Source: Stichopus chloronotus
Lineage: Eukaryota > Echinodermata > Holothuroidea > Aspidochirotida > Stichopodidae
Assembly: GCA_021234535.1 (NCBI GenBank)
Contig: CM037829.1
Span: 27,810,962 to 27,874,961 of the forward strand
Reading direction: 5' to 3'
DNA length: 64,000 nucleotides
A program made the position numbers and the translations under genes. The notes beneath the pieces were generated by a model. It was not told the DNA's origin. It saw nothing but the letters and a program-made list of their open reading frames with translations, and made no database searches. This document shows positions 10,166-22,400 of this stretch, in pieces (the first letter of the stretch is position 1; each line of letters opens with the position of its first letter).

Positions 10166-12680
10166 GAATTTCAACTGAAATCACCAAAATTATTATAAAG
10201 AAATGCAACCATGGAAACGGGCATTGAGATTAAGCAGAGATTTAAGAATTTCTTAGGTAAAAGACGCCGCACCCATGCTCATGGAGGCCACTCTTAGTCA
10301 CGTGATGCATTGTTTTAACTTCAGGGCCGCCTGTACACGCGCGCGGAGTAGGGTTCCTACATATACGAACCCTAGCTCGGAGTAGAGGCTATATGCATTA
10401 AAGGGGCCCAATGTAAAACGTATGTGCTGCAGTATTCACTGTCTGTATTGATATGTATTGACAGAAATGTAAAACGTTCCAGGGTCTACAGCATTGCTTT
10501 TTAAGGTTTCAAACCTTGATAACTTTAAATGAACACTTTTTGATCACATTAAAGTGAAGAATAAAACGCACTTTCCAGTACACACGTTGGCATCCGTAGA
10601 CGGTAGGCCTTACATTGAAATGTGGGGGAGGTTGTTACACAGACCATCCCCCACTGATTCAAATTTGAGGTGGTGGTGGTGGGGGGGGGGGGGGGTAAAT
10701 CCGTTCGTTATTCTACGCCCTTGTTCATCGGTCTGGGTGAAAGATAAGTTGATGTCAATTGACTAATGTTGTTGCAAGGATAAGAATTCTCAAAAAGTGG
10801 ATATTGAATGAACATCCCCCATTGCTTTGCAAAAGATAAAGGTAATCTGAAACCTAACCTCGATCTAAGTCTGAATCTTTGCATACTATAAACATAAATA
10901 TATCTACTCATTGTAAGTTACACATAAATTTGCTCACTTGAATTAAAAAATGTGACGAGATGTGTTTATAAATGTGAAAAATTCGTTCCTTGTCGGTAGC
11001 ATTTGGCGACCACAGAATATATGATAAAAGAATGAAGTAATATTATAATCATTGTGCGGACTGATCTCTGGCCTATCCAGAGCCTCTTTGACGCCCCCCC
11101 CCCCCCCGAAGTTTTTCGTAGCGAGTAGCTGAAGAAAAAAACTCGTCCTCTACTCCGTAACTGATCCGTCATTGATCCATAAGTGATCCGTAACTGGGTA
11201 ATTGATCCCAAGAATCTTGCTCTTAAAGAGGCGTTCCATACATTTGACATTACTGATTTTAAAAAGTTCAGTTCGCTCTGATGGTCAGTCGCTTATGACA
11301 GAAGAGGATTGCCATCAAATATGGAACCATAGGCGTACGGGGTAGCCTTTTTAAGCCCATAATCTGAATAAAGAAAAATACTGGGTAGGAAGATAAATCA
11401 ACCTCAAATTCACTCAAAACATGAAAGTAGTATTTTGCAATTAACTAGGCCTAGCCGTCTTGCATCATCGTAGAGCTGAAGTTTCATTTTTTCGGCCGAG
11501 TGTTACCTCCCCCCCCCCCCCCCCAAGAAAAAAAGATTTTCGTTAAGCCAATGAATGGAACAAATAACTTCGCAGAGTATTTCGAAATATCTGTAAACAA
11601 TTCCACTTGCTGCCCAAGAGCAATTTTAATATTAATTCATAGCAAGCCCAGACATATCAGGCTACACCCTCACCTCGACCCTCGTGACTATGAAGATCTG
11701 GCTATGACTACTATGACCGGTCTGCCATTTGCGGACGGAGCAAAAATTGAAAATTGACCTCTGCTTGACCTGTCAGTGTTGCCCCTGCTTCTTCACGAAG
11801 ACGATTCATGCTTGTGAAAAATAATCTGGTAATGTTCCTGACGTCATAAGTTTTCATGTTACACCAAATTCGTGAACTGTCTAGAGGGTGATTAAGTTCG
11901 GAGAAATACAAGCATTCAGTTCACTGAATACATGGGTCAAATTCTGATTGATAACTCAGTGTTGTCATGGCAACTGTTCAAACAAAACAGTTTCACGGTC
12001 TTGAGCGCTCTCTGGATATGCGCCTCATACAAAACTTTAAATTATACCTCTGTTTGCATTTTGCCGTTCTCAGTCTTGGCCAATAGTAACAACAACGAAA
12101 TTTAGCCTATCCATACATAACAAGAGGTACCGCCCCTCTATCTCATTTTACCCCCCCCCCCTGCCATGTAGCTAGTGGTTTACCCATGGGAATAGATTTG
12201 CATTATTTTTGTGAGCTGCTCAAATTCCACAATGGAAATTTATCAGACAATATATGAAACAAAGAGAAAAGCTTTCACGGTAAATATTGTAACTCATTCT
12301 GCTGACATGAACTCTAAACATAAACCACTCGTCAATTATATAAATTTCCTTCTAAACTTTTTCACCAGGGGAAAGTGAGGGGGGCTGGTAAGTTTAAGTG
12401 GGGAAGCAGTAATGACCTATCTCACTGGAGCGTCCCCAACGCCGTTTGGTACGTAACGTGCAGAGAGAATTTTTTTTTATAAAAACGCTTCTCAGCCGGA
12501 AATGGCGCTTTCTCTCCGGCGACTCCATCTAATATTTTCTTTATTGTTTAAAACAAAGGTTCGGAACGGCCGTTAAAGTTCCACAACAAATGGTTTATCG
12601 GGGATGATAGGAGAATTTCATACATTTATAATTCATGGATAAATATTAACATGTAGTCATCATATATACTGCATGTTTGC
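10166..12680. other. intergenic sequence, no gene recognised
   Basis: Contains homopolymer G and C runs and a small TGATCC-rich patch at about 11160-11215. No supported coding region. Short open frames here lack coding character. Confidence 0.5.
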
Positions 12681-12689
12681 ATGGAGGCA

Positions 12690-13445
12690 TTCTGTGATCA
12701 TCTTCTCTATTATCAGAAGTCTTTTCAGATTGCCGTCTTTACCAAGGAGTCTTCTGAAATAGGTTTTTGTAGAAATTCCATCAACTCAGTTTGCATGTAT
12801 GATTTTGTTTTCTCTGAGGAACTGGTTTGCAATAAACTTAGGACTTTGAAAGCTAGCAAGTCCCATGTGCCTGATGGGATCCATCCTGCCATTCTGCATG
12901 AACTTGCTCTGAGGTTTTGTCAGTTCCTCTGTGTATTATTTTTCAGAAATGTCTAGACTTGTACCCTACTTCGTTTCAAATGACTGGCGGATTGGTAATG
13001 TCACTCCTATTTTTAAGAAAGGGGACCAGAGTTTGCCTTGCAACTATAGGCCTGTTAGTTTAACCAGTGTGTGTGTAAAGTCATGGAGCCTAGTTTGTGG
13101 TCAAGGATTATGTGCTTAAGTATCTTTTAGATAATGGCTTACTGAATTTGTCTCAGCATGGTTTCCTGCCTGACAGGTCTTGTGTTAGAAATTTACTAAG
13201 TTTTCTCTAGGATGTCTCTTTGTCTCTTGATTCTGGTCACTGTATTGATGTCATCTACCTTGATTTTCAAAAGGCATTTGATAAAGTGCCATTATAGGTA
13301 GACTAATTATGGCGGGTGAAACTGCGTCAGTTAGGTATTCAGGGCAGGTGTGCTGATTGGATCAATTCTTGGCTACTTGGTAGATCTCAGAGAGTTGTTG
13401 TTAATGGAAATTTCTCTTCTTGGAGAGATGTCACAAGTGGAATAA
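12690..13445 (+). pseudogene. decayed non-LTR retrotransposon reverse transcriptase fragment
   Basis: Broken pieces in more than one frame match LINE reverse transcriptase blocks in order: LRTLKASKSHVPDGIHPAIL (about 12838), NDWRIGNVTPIFKKGDQ (12978), NYRPVSLTS (13040), QHGFLPDRS (13156), YLDFQKAFDKVP (13255) and a LGIQGRCADWINSWLLGRSQ block (13330). Internal stops and frameshifts interrupt it, and similarity ends near 13440 before the catalytic YxDD block. It is of the Jockey/CR1-like group and inactive. Confidence 0.85.
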
Positions 13446-13911
13446 ATTTTGAAATATTTAAAAGCCATAGGCCCAGTAGTTTATGGTACTGGGCATTGAG
13501 GGAGCCATAAAAACAGAATCTGGGCATTGAAAATGCATTGCGCCATCTATTTGTAATTTGCAGGCTCCCTGGATCGAAATGCTGAGAACACCAGAGACCC
13601 TTGGAAGTAGGATCGATTATATTAGCTGCAAGGGCACTGGAAGTTGCAGTCCATTCGACCATGAATATTTGGGTTGATTTTCATTTTCGAACATTGATCA
13701 AAAGCATGCCAAATCAACATTGCCCGTAGCAATGCTGGATGTACTCTCAGCAGTTTGAGATACCCTTCTTTTGCATTGCGATATGAGATGCAGGGGTTTC
13801 CGTTTTCTGTCTTTCACCCGCCCCGCCTACTGGCTTCATGGTCAAAGGTCATTTACTGATATATTACATGCAGTGTGCATGCAAGCTATACTTATTTAGT
13901 AATTTAGCTAC

Positions 13912-13951
13912 ATGATTTATGGTGGTATGATGGCTGACGAGTTAACTTCAG
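13912..13951 (+). CDS. snx8: SNX8 coding exon 1 (candidate start)
   Basis: ATG codons at 13912, 13927 and 13930 share one frame, with TAA upstream at 13900. From 13927 it reads MMADELTS and ends in phase 1 before GTAGGT, which fits exon 2. I take 13927 as the working start. The initiating ATG cannot be decided by eye. Confidence 0.55.
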
Positions 13952-16900
13952 GTAGGTTTTAACTCTTGTAATGCCGTGCCATTTCCCAAATTCCTTGAGA
14001 GTACTTTCTTTACCTAAACATATGATTAGACTTTTTGTTCTTCACGACAGTGTTTTTCCCCCTCCACAGGTAGTGTACCACCGTACTATAGAGAGGTGTA
14101 TGATATCGTCTGCCCAAATCAAGAAAGTAAGATTGACAGAGATGTTATCGTCAAGATTTTAATGAAGTCAAGTCTGCCGAAGCAGACATTGAGTGAGGTA
14201 TAGTTGCAAATAAGTTTTTGCCCTCTTATTGCTTCAACCGCTTAACATTTTGTTTTCAGTAACCGTCAACAGCATGCCTATGTTACTATAGCATGTAGCC
14301 TAGCCTATACGGTAGCCTATTGTACTGAGAGCTGACCATGAGGCAACTTTTGCTTCATTTACCACCACGTAAGGCCTATCGCACCAACTACCATCAACTT
14401 TTAAGACCAACAGATTTCACGTTGTGACTCAGTGTAACAGTGAATGTACTGACTAAATGGACAGAAATTATAGAGTTATGAAAAGAAACAGACTCTTGAG
14501 GTGTGGAAGTGAAGCTGAGCTTGTGATTAAGTCAACAAGCATAAGTATGTTTGTGCTGCAGTGGTGAGAAGAGGAGCTGCATTGTAGCATTCCACATAAA
14601 CATGATTGAATGCACTTTCCCAGTTGCACGACGTTGGATTGTATCAACAAACAGTGGGCATAACTAATCAGTGTTACTGTAACTTAGGTTGTGTTCTGTT
14701 GTGAAGTACTGAAAAGATTTAATGTTAGAACTAACCTTCATTTAATGCATGTCATGTTATGGCAATGAAGATGGGTTTATTGAGTGATAATGAACAGACA
14801 CAGCATAGATTTGCAGTGTTGAAATTTGAGTAATTAAATTACTTAAATTTTGTGCTGTCCACTGCAGCTGTAACCCTCCTGTTTATAGAAATTCATTGAG
14901 GATTTTCATGCATGTATTTTACAACGTTTACTTTTTGACTTACTGAAGTTTGCTTCAAGCATTAGCAGGTTTGGTTGTATTAAGGAGAATCATATGACAA
15001 AATGTACTTCTCCTGTTGAAATTTTAGACCACTGCTGAAGTTAATCGCTGAACTTGAACAATTCTAATATTGCACACTGATGTTGTGATTTTGTTTTTCA
15101 TGAAAGGTACAAGTTTATATTTTCTCTGCTGCCATTTTTTGAGTACAAGCAGTCATCTGTTTGTTAAATAAGAAAAAGAACGACCTGTCTTGATATTACA
15201 TGTATTGCAAATACTTCTTCTCTTACAGATTGTATGTAACACTGTTGATGGTTGATTACATTAGTGACTACTGTATGGAAGTGGTTCCATCTGCGTGTTT
15301 GTCATGTTTGGGGTCCAATGTCCGAAATTGGCTATTTCATAAAATCATGAAATGTTTCTTTTTCTACAGATTTTATGTCACAAAAGTGGAAGGTCTGTCA
15401 CATTTAGCATTAGGGTAACTGTGCGATGTTCAGCATATGAAGGTTTATAATCATAGATAGGCCTCATACGCTATTGTACAAAATAGTGGAAAACACTGTC
15501 ATAATTTACATTACCAATTTACCATACATCAGCCCAAGGAACAACAGTGCCCTTGAGCGCTTGTTCTCTGTCAAATTTTATGTGGGGGAATGACATTTGG
15601 GGGGAATGACATTTGTCAGGGAACTTCTGCTCCTTCTCCCTCCCCCTCTCGTTATGCACAGTTGCAAGTTGACAAAAAGTAACAAGAGGAAACCATTTAG
15701 CTGTAAACTGTTCAGAAGTTAACCTTGGGACATAAAATTCTCAATTGTCCTTTCAGTGGAGGTTAAGCAATCAAAGAATTACATAAGGCATACATAGACC
15801 CTCCCTCTCACCCAGGCTATGAGATCCTCCCTGGATGTCACAAATTTGCATACAAATTTGTATACATGTCAAGTGTATGGTGCAATTGTGAAATAGAAAT
15901 GTTTGTAAAATGGTTAATGTTTGATAGATTTTGATGGGATTTGAGCCCATTTTCAACATGTTTATGATTAATTTGGTCTAGATTTCAAAAAGTGTTTTTC
16001 ATGGCACATCATCATGTTAATCTAGCAATTTTGAGACAAACATTGTAATGTCAAATACTGCTTTCTTTCACTTGAGTGAAAATGGCAGGTAGGAACTTGA
16101 ACACCACCGACGTATAACAGAACAAACATGAACCTGATTCCTCTGAAGGGAATGATCAATTCATACATTACTGTACAAGGTCTTGTTGCTTGTTTCCTCC
16201 CCCCCCCCCCCCCCAAATAAACAAATCAACTTTCAAGATGAAATTAGTGAACTTTTGTGACAAGGCAAGAGATGCTGATCAACTACTGTACAATCGGTTT
16301 TGCACTCATGATACATGACGGAATGTATCATCATCAACATCATCATCATCAACATTATTCAGTTGAAGCACAGTGTAGAGGGTTCCCACAGGTCCTTGGA
16401 AGTCCTTGAAATCCTTGAAAAATATTGTAGTCCTTGAAAGTCCTGGAAATTCCCTTAGATTTGGATATTTTCCAAAAAGTCCTTGAACAAGAAAAAGTCC
16501 TTTAAAAGTCCAGCAGTTAAGCAAACTTTTGTCACTACCTGACACCCAAAACTTATTAATATTTCATTATTTGTAACATTGGGTAAATGTTACATTAAAT
16601 TTGAAGTGGCTGTTAGGCCTACAGTATCTCACCAATAGATTTCCAGAAACTACAGCAGAATCAGCCAATTGATTCAAATTCCTGTCATAATATAGTATCT
16701 GGGACCCAAAATGTATTAATGTCCCCTTATTTCTAAGTTTGGGTGAAGATGAAACTTTGTACTGGTTAAGCTGATATTATACCATACCAACCAACAAGCA
16801 ACATCTACACATTGTGTCAGAGGGCTAATATCCATGTACTGTATGGCAGTATCGCACACCTACCTTACATGAAAGCCATGCACACGTTATGCAATATATA

Positions 16901-19392
16901 TATTTTTTTGCAACTTTGTTGCATCTACACTAACAGTTTTGTACAACCTTTGTTTGCAGTAGTTCTGGTCATACTCATATCTGTTAATGAACATGTGGAA
17001 GGATCGAATGGCTGTAAGGGGTGGAGGAGGCCATCTTATTAATATCCTTAATTGGGTATTGACAGTATAACATACTGTATTCCCATGTCATACTAAAAGA
17101 ATGCTTAAGATAGACCTTGAATAAAGGCTCTTTGTCCTTGAACAGTCCTGGAAAAATCCTGAAAATTGGTTTTTAAAGTTGTGTGGGAACCCTGAGTGTA
17201 CATGTCTTACTGTATACTGCAGTTAAATAAAGTGAGTTAAAGCTTGGATTGCTATACATGCATTTAGGAGACAGTATTTGTACAAACCTTCATTGTCATA
17301 CCATTCTTCTCTTTGAAACTTTGATTTGGCCATTAAATGTTATAGATTTCATGGGCCCTTTCATAATTAAGAATTGATTAATTAGGAAACTGCTTGGGTA
17401 TATAATTGCTATTGTCCCAGAATGAGTTTCCAGTGTCTCAACAGAGCTAATGCAAACAGGCTGATAATCCACTCAGGAAATGCACTTGTTTATATGCAGT
17501 GTAATTTTTTTTTTGGGGGGTAGGGGATTTCATGAAGTCTGTACTTTGTCTTGTAGTCCACTAGCTACCTGAAGTGAATAAGTTGTTATTCAATTAACAC
17601 TTTTTGTGAGTAGATCTTCCCATTGTTTTGAAATGTTCAGATGAAGATACAGTAGGCCTTTCACTTTGCAAGTCAGCAGAATTGAACTTGCACTTCATCT
17701 TGGAATCATGCAGCATGGTCGCAGTAATTTGTGTTCAGGATGCAGTAAACGTTTACGAGTATGTACAATAATGTGTTGCACAAAATGCCAGGTACTGCAT
17801 GTGGACATGAAATTTAAGGGATGGGGAAAATAGATGCGGTACATTTATACTTTATTAGTGCCATCTGAATAAAGACAAGCCTCTACTTTCAAAGATGAAG
17901 GCTATGGTAATCCATTGATCCTTCAGAATTTTTGACCTAGGTAATGTCTAGAGGTTTAGGTTCATAGTATTCTTGATTTGTGGAATTCATGGAAAGGAAT
18001 CTACAGTATGCAGTTAAGTCCTACAGTATGTGTGTACAGTATGTGTTTGTGTGCACAGTATGTGCTTGTAAACGCAGTATCTTACAGTAAGAAGGTGAAT
18101 TTGCTTTTAACCTCAAACTTGAAATATACAGTATGTTGGTGCAGCCATTGGTAAGTAGCAATTTCCATATTATGATTTCATTGAGGTCAAAGGTCATCTG
18201 TCAACATAAACCGTCAAAAATCATTAAACAGGTCTGCAAATTTGGTGCAAGTGGTGGTCAAGAGAGAAATGTGCTTGCACTTCATTCTTGGTATGAAGTT
18301 AGCTGTTGTTGATTCCTTGCCGAAGGCCGAAGGAATCTATGCGATGGTGATGTTGTGTATGTGGGTATGTGTGTGTGTGCGTGTGTACAGTATGTGTGTG
18401 TGTGTGTGTGACGCTGCTTGTAAACACGATATCTAAAGATGGGTAACCATGAATGATCTCATACTTGGTGTGTGGGTTGGTCATAGTGAGTAGATGATCC
18501 CTATTGTTTTTGGTGGAGGTCAAAGGTCATTTGAGGTCACCAGAGGTCAAAATGTGAAAACCTTGTAAACACAATATCTCAAGAATGGTAACTGTGACTG
18601 ATGTCATACAAGGTGTGTTGGTTGGTCATATTGAGTAGATGATCCCTACAGTTTGTGGTGGAGGTCAAAGATCATTTGAGGTCACCAGAGGTCAAATGGT
18701 AAAAACCTTGTAAACACAATATCTCCAGAAGCATAACTGTGACTGATGGCATACTTAATGAGTGGGTTGGTCATATTGTGTAGATGATCCCTATTGTTTT
18801 TGGTGGAGGTCAAAGGTTATTTGAGGTCACCAAAGGTCAAACTGTAAAAACCTTGTAAACACATTATCTCTAGAAGGGTAACTGTGACTGATGTCATACG
18901 TGGTGTGTTGGTTGTTCATATTGAGTAGATGATTCTTATTGTTTTTGGGTGGAGATCAAAGGTCATTTGAGGTCATGAGAGGTCAAACTGCTCTCAAACT
19001 TGTCATGTGGATAATTCATGTTTGTTATAATATAACCATGTTGCAAGGATTCACAAAGCCTTTTGGCTTTCTGGTGTTTTTCATTTTGACATGGTCCCTT
19101 CCCTTCTCCACTGAGTTGCTTTTGTTGGTAAGTGATTGTGTGTGTATGAAAAAAGCATATATCGGCAAGGAATCACTAAGTCATTTGACTTTCTGGTTAA
19201 GTACAAAGATTCTGTACCTGTATTGGGTGGATCAAAGGTCATTTGGTTGTATGCATCATTTTTTAGGGAGTAATTAAGTTACTGTACTTCATGCTCTTGA
19301 TTCTCGAGCAAATATCCGCTGGACAGTTTCTTTGATATTAATCACATGTAACCGCTGACATTTCAATTCTAATCACTGATGTACAGTAATGC

Positions 19393-19455
<63 letters not shown>

Positions 19456-22400
19456 TTATTATTCATAAGCAATGCTAAGAGTAGATTAATTCACAAGTAA
19501 TCCTCCCCTTTTGTGAGTATATTAACCAGATGTGTAGAGTACTGTACACTAGTTTGCATTTAACAGAAGAGCAACCAGCGCTAAGGTGGAACCTCAGAAG
19601 CTGCATCTGTTAATCGATGATGTGACTTTTAAATACTCATAATATTGACAGAGTTTATCATGACTTTGTAATGGAGTGTAGCTTCTAAGGGGGCAAAGAA
19701 GAAAGTAGCAGGCCTACATTCATTAATTTCGCCATTTCAAATAAGCATTGGCTAGTAGAACTGTAGATATGATCATGATGTCTGATTTACCATCATGATG
19801 TCTGTAGGGGTGGAGAGTTAGCTTGGTGGTTATAGTGTCTGTCTTGCAATCACAAGGTCCTCGGATCAAAACTGATCAAATCCCGGTGAAACCACTTGGG
19901 AATTTTGTGGGGACTCAAATGTCCAGTAAAGCCATTCATGTGCTGAGGAGGTTATTTGGTGACTTCAATTGGGGTTCTCGTTGTCTGATTCAGGTCTCGT
20001 CTGCTTCAGGTTGTTAGGTACAGCTGGTGGGCTGCTGAACTGGGTAGGTCCTCCATCCCTCCCGGCCTTTGGGTAAGTGACTAAAGAGTGTGGGATATGC
20101 TCTTATCCCAAAGATGGGAATGTTAAATGGCGGTCTCGGGAGCAGGTTTCAGCTTGTACTGTATGGGATTGTTGGTTCATCCCTGCCTTGTTACTCTCTG
20201 AGCACTGATCAAAATGAGTAGGGGAATATTGCCGGTGTGTTCATCCACAATCAACATGGTATAGGATCCTTGATGAGTCTTCAGATTTTGTGATCCTCAA
20301 ATTCTAAACTAAACTAAAACATATTTTACAGTCAGTAAAGTTCTGAAAACCTCATTTATGGATGCAGATTTCTTCTTTGAAAAAAAAACCACAGTGGAAC
20401 AATCTTTTAGAGATGATATTTCAAGAGGGGCAGGTTACTTGAAATTCAAACCTAATGTGTTAGTATCATTAAGTTACTAGATCTACTGTATGTCCATACT
20501 TTATTAATTCAGGTTAGGTCATAAGAGGTCAAACAGGAATAAGAATTTTAATTATCAGGAAAGTTTCGTTTCTCATTGAAGAAGTGAAAGTTTGTAGGAG
20601 CATCAGCTTGCTGTGCAGTCTCCTGTGTGTAACCACACATAAATAATTACTACACATAGCGGTGGAATGGATGCATCTTTCTGGGGAAGGGATGGAGTGA
20701 TTCTCAAGTGGTTCCCCTGCAGTCCGTCATTACTCACATGGTAAAGTAGCTCCAATTGTTGGAAGACTGTACTGACATCTATAGCGTAGTGCTACCATCT
20801 GTTGCCACGGAGCTTACAAGATAATTTTTGGATAATAATAATTCCCCCTGGATTGGCAGAAGTTGTCTTCGCAGGCTCTACAGGCACCCTTTACTTTTGC
20901 AGCCCTCCAAATATCTTCTGCAGGTCGTCCTGGACTGGTTCCCAGCCATGCAGCCCCTGTTGCACATTCATATTTCTGCTCATCAATGCAGAATGTTAGT
21001 GTCCAAAGTTACAGCTTCCTTTGCAAGGAGTTACAAGTTGGTTGCATCGTTGTTGACATAATGCATTTTAGTGATGGAGCAGGAAACCATCTGCTTGTGT
21101 GGTAGCATCGTAATAGGGTTCCCGTTGTCATGGAAAACCTTGAAAAGTTATCAAAATTGGGAAAATTATTTCAAGGCATTAAAAAAATTTTGAAGTTCAG
21201 GGAAATTGTGTGAAAGTCCTGGCAGAGTCATGGAAATGTTCCCAAATTGTCATGAAAGTAGAAGGAAACCCTGGGAATACATTTATCAAAGTGAAGTACT
21301 GTAGAAGTGTTTGACAAACATCTTCCCAAAGTTTCATTCAGAGATATTGCTTCCTATCCAAGTTACACTCTTTTGAAATTAAGAGAAGGGTGCTTCCATT
21401 TTTGCCTGAGTTGAATGTAAAACAACTTGAGTAAGTCGAATAATGATGTCACATAACCACTGATAGCAACAATATTAATGCATTTCTTTATATTTTTACC
21501 TATTATTTCTATCAATCTGAAACACACTTGTACACATTTTGTGTTGAATTACTGAGGTGTATCATGTAATAATCAAATCAATACTATGACTTGAATATAT
21601 GCATGACTGTTAAAATTTATTGACAATGAAATATAAAGAAAAACAAAAGCTTTTCAATCACATGTGGTGTGGTGATGTCATCACAATCTCAAAATGGCAG
21701 CTTCCTGATAATTTTTCCTATGAATATTCAAATTGCAATATCTTGGAAAGTAAGCAATGTATTTAACTGACATTTGGTACCGGTGTTCACCATATGTTAG
21801 TCTCTCATTTAACATTGTTAAAAGTCCTGACTTGCCTTCTCCGTTAATATTTTCTCACTTGTAATATGCAGTTTCGCTAGTAATGTCAGAATTTATTATT
21901 TTGTTTACCTCATGTCGTTTTGGCTTTTGTGTTATAGTTGAAAACTTTTTGCAGGATGTCTGAATGAAGGTAATGGAAATTGTTTAGTTGTTCCCAGGAA
22001 AGTCATGGAAAAGTCATTAAAACTGATTTGCAAAAAAGCACAGGAACCCTGTCATACTAGTGGAAGTAGTCACTCTTAAGTATTTGTTCCAGATGAAAAT
22101 TTACTATGCCACTGTACTGCAAGATGTGCTTTCATTTTATGTTACACAGTACCTGCATTGGTTTTTAACATCTTTTATGCATTGTTTATGCTCTTCAGTA
22201 TCTTTTCATATGCAAAAACTTGCTGGTCATGTCAGCCTATGTTCCTTTGCAGATGAAATGTGTGTCTGGGTTACTAGAAATGTCAGAATTGAGCCCCACA
22301 CCACAGTAAATAAACAAGTACAAGCATTATACAAAACTGTTAAGTGAAAGAAGATATCCACTTTTAAAGTTACAGTTAGTACAAATGGTGGCGCTCATTT

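Noticed and set aside
12690..13445. Intact reverse transcriptase gene
   Set aside because: Multiple stops and frameshifts, with no YxDD block before similarity ends; a dead fragment.
19807..19880. A functional tRNA gene
   Set aside because: Box A and B are present but the arms do not pair into a full cloverleaf and the sequence continues into a shared SINE body.
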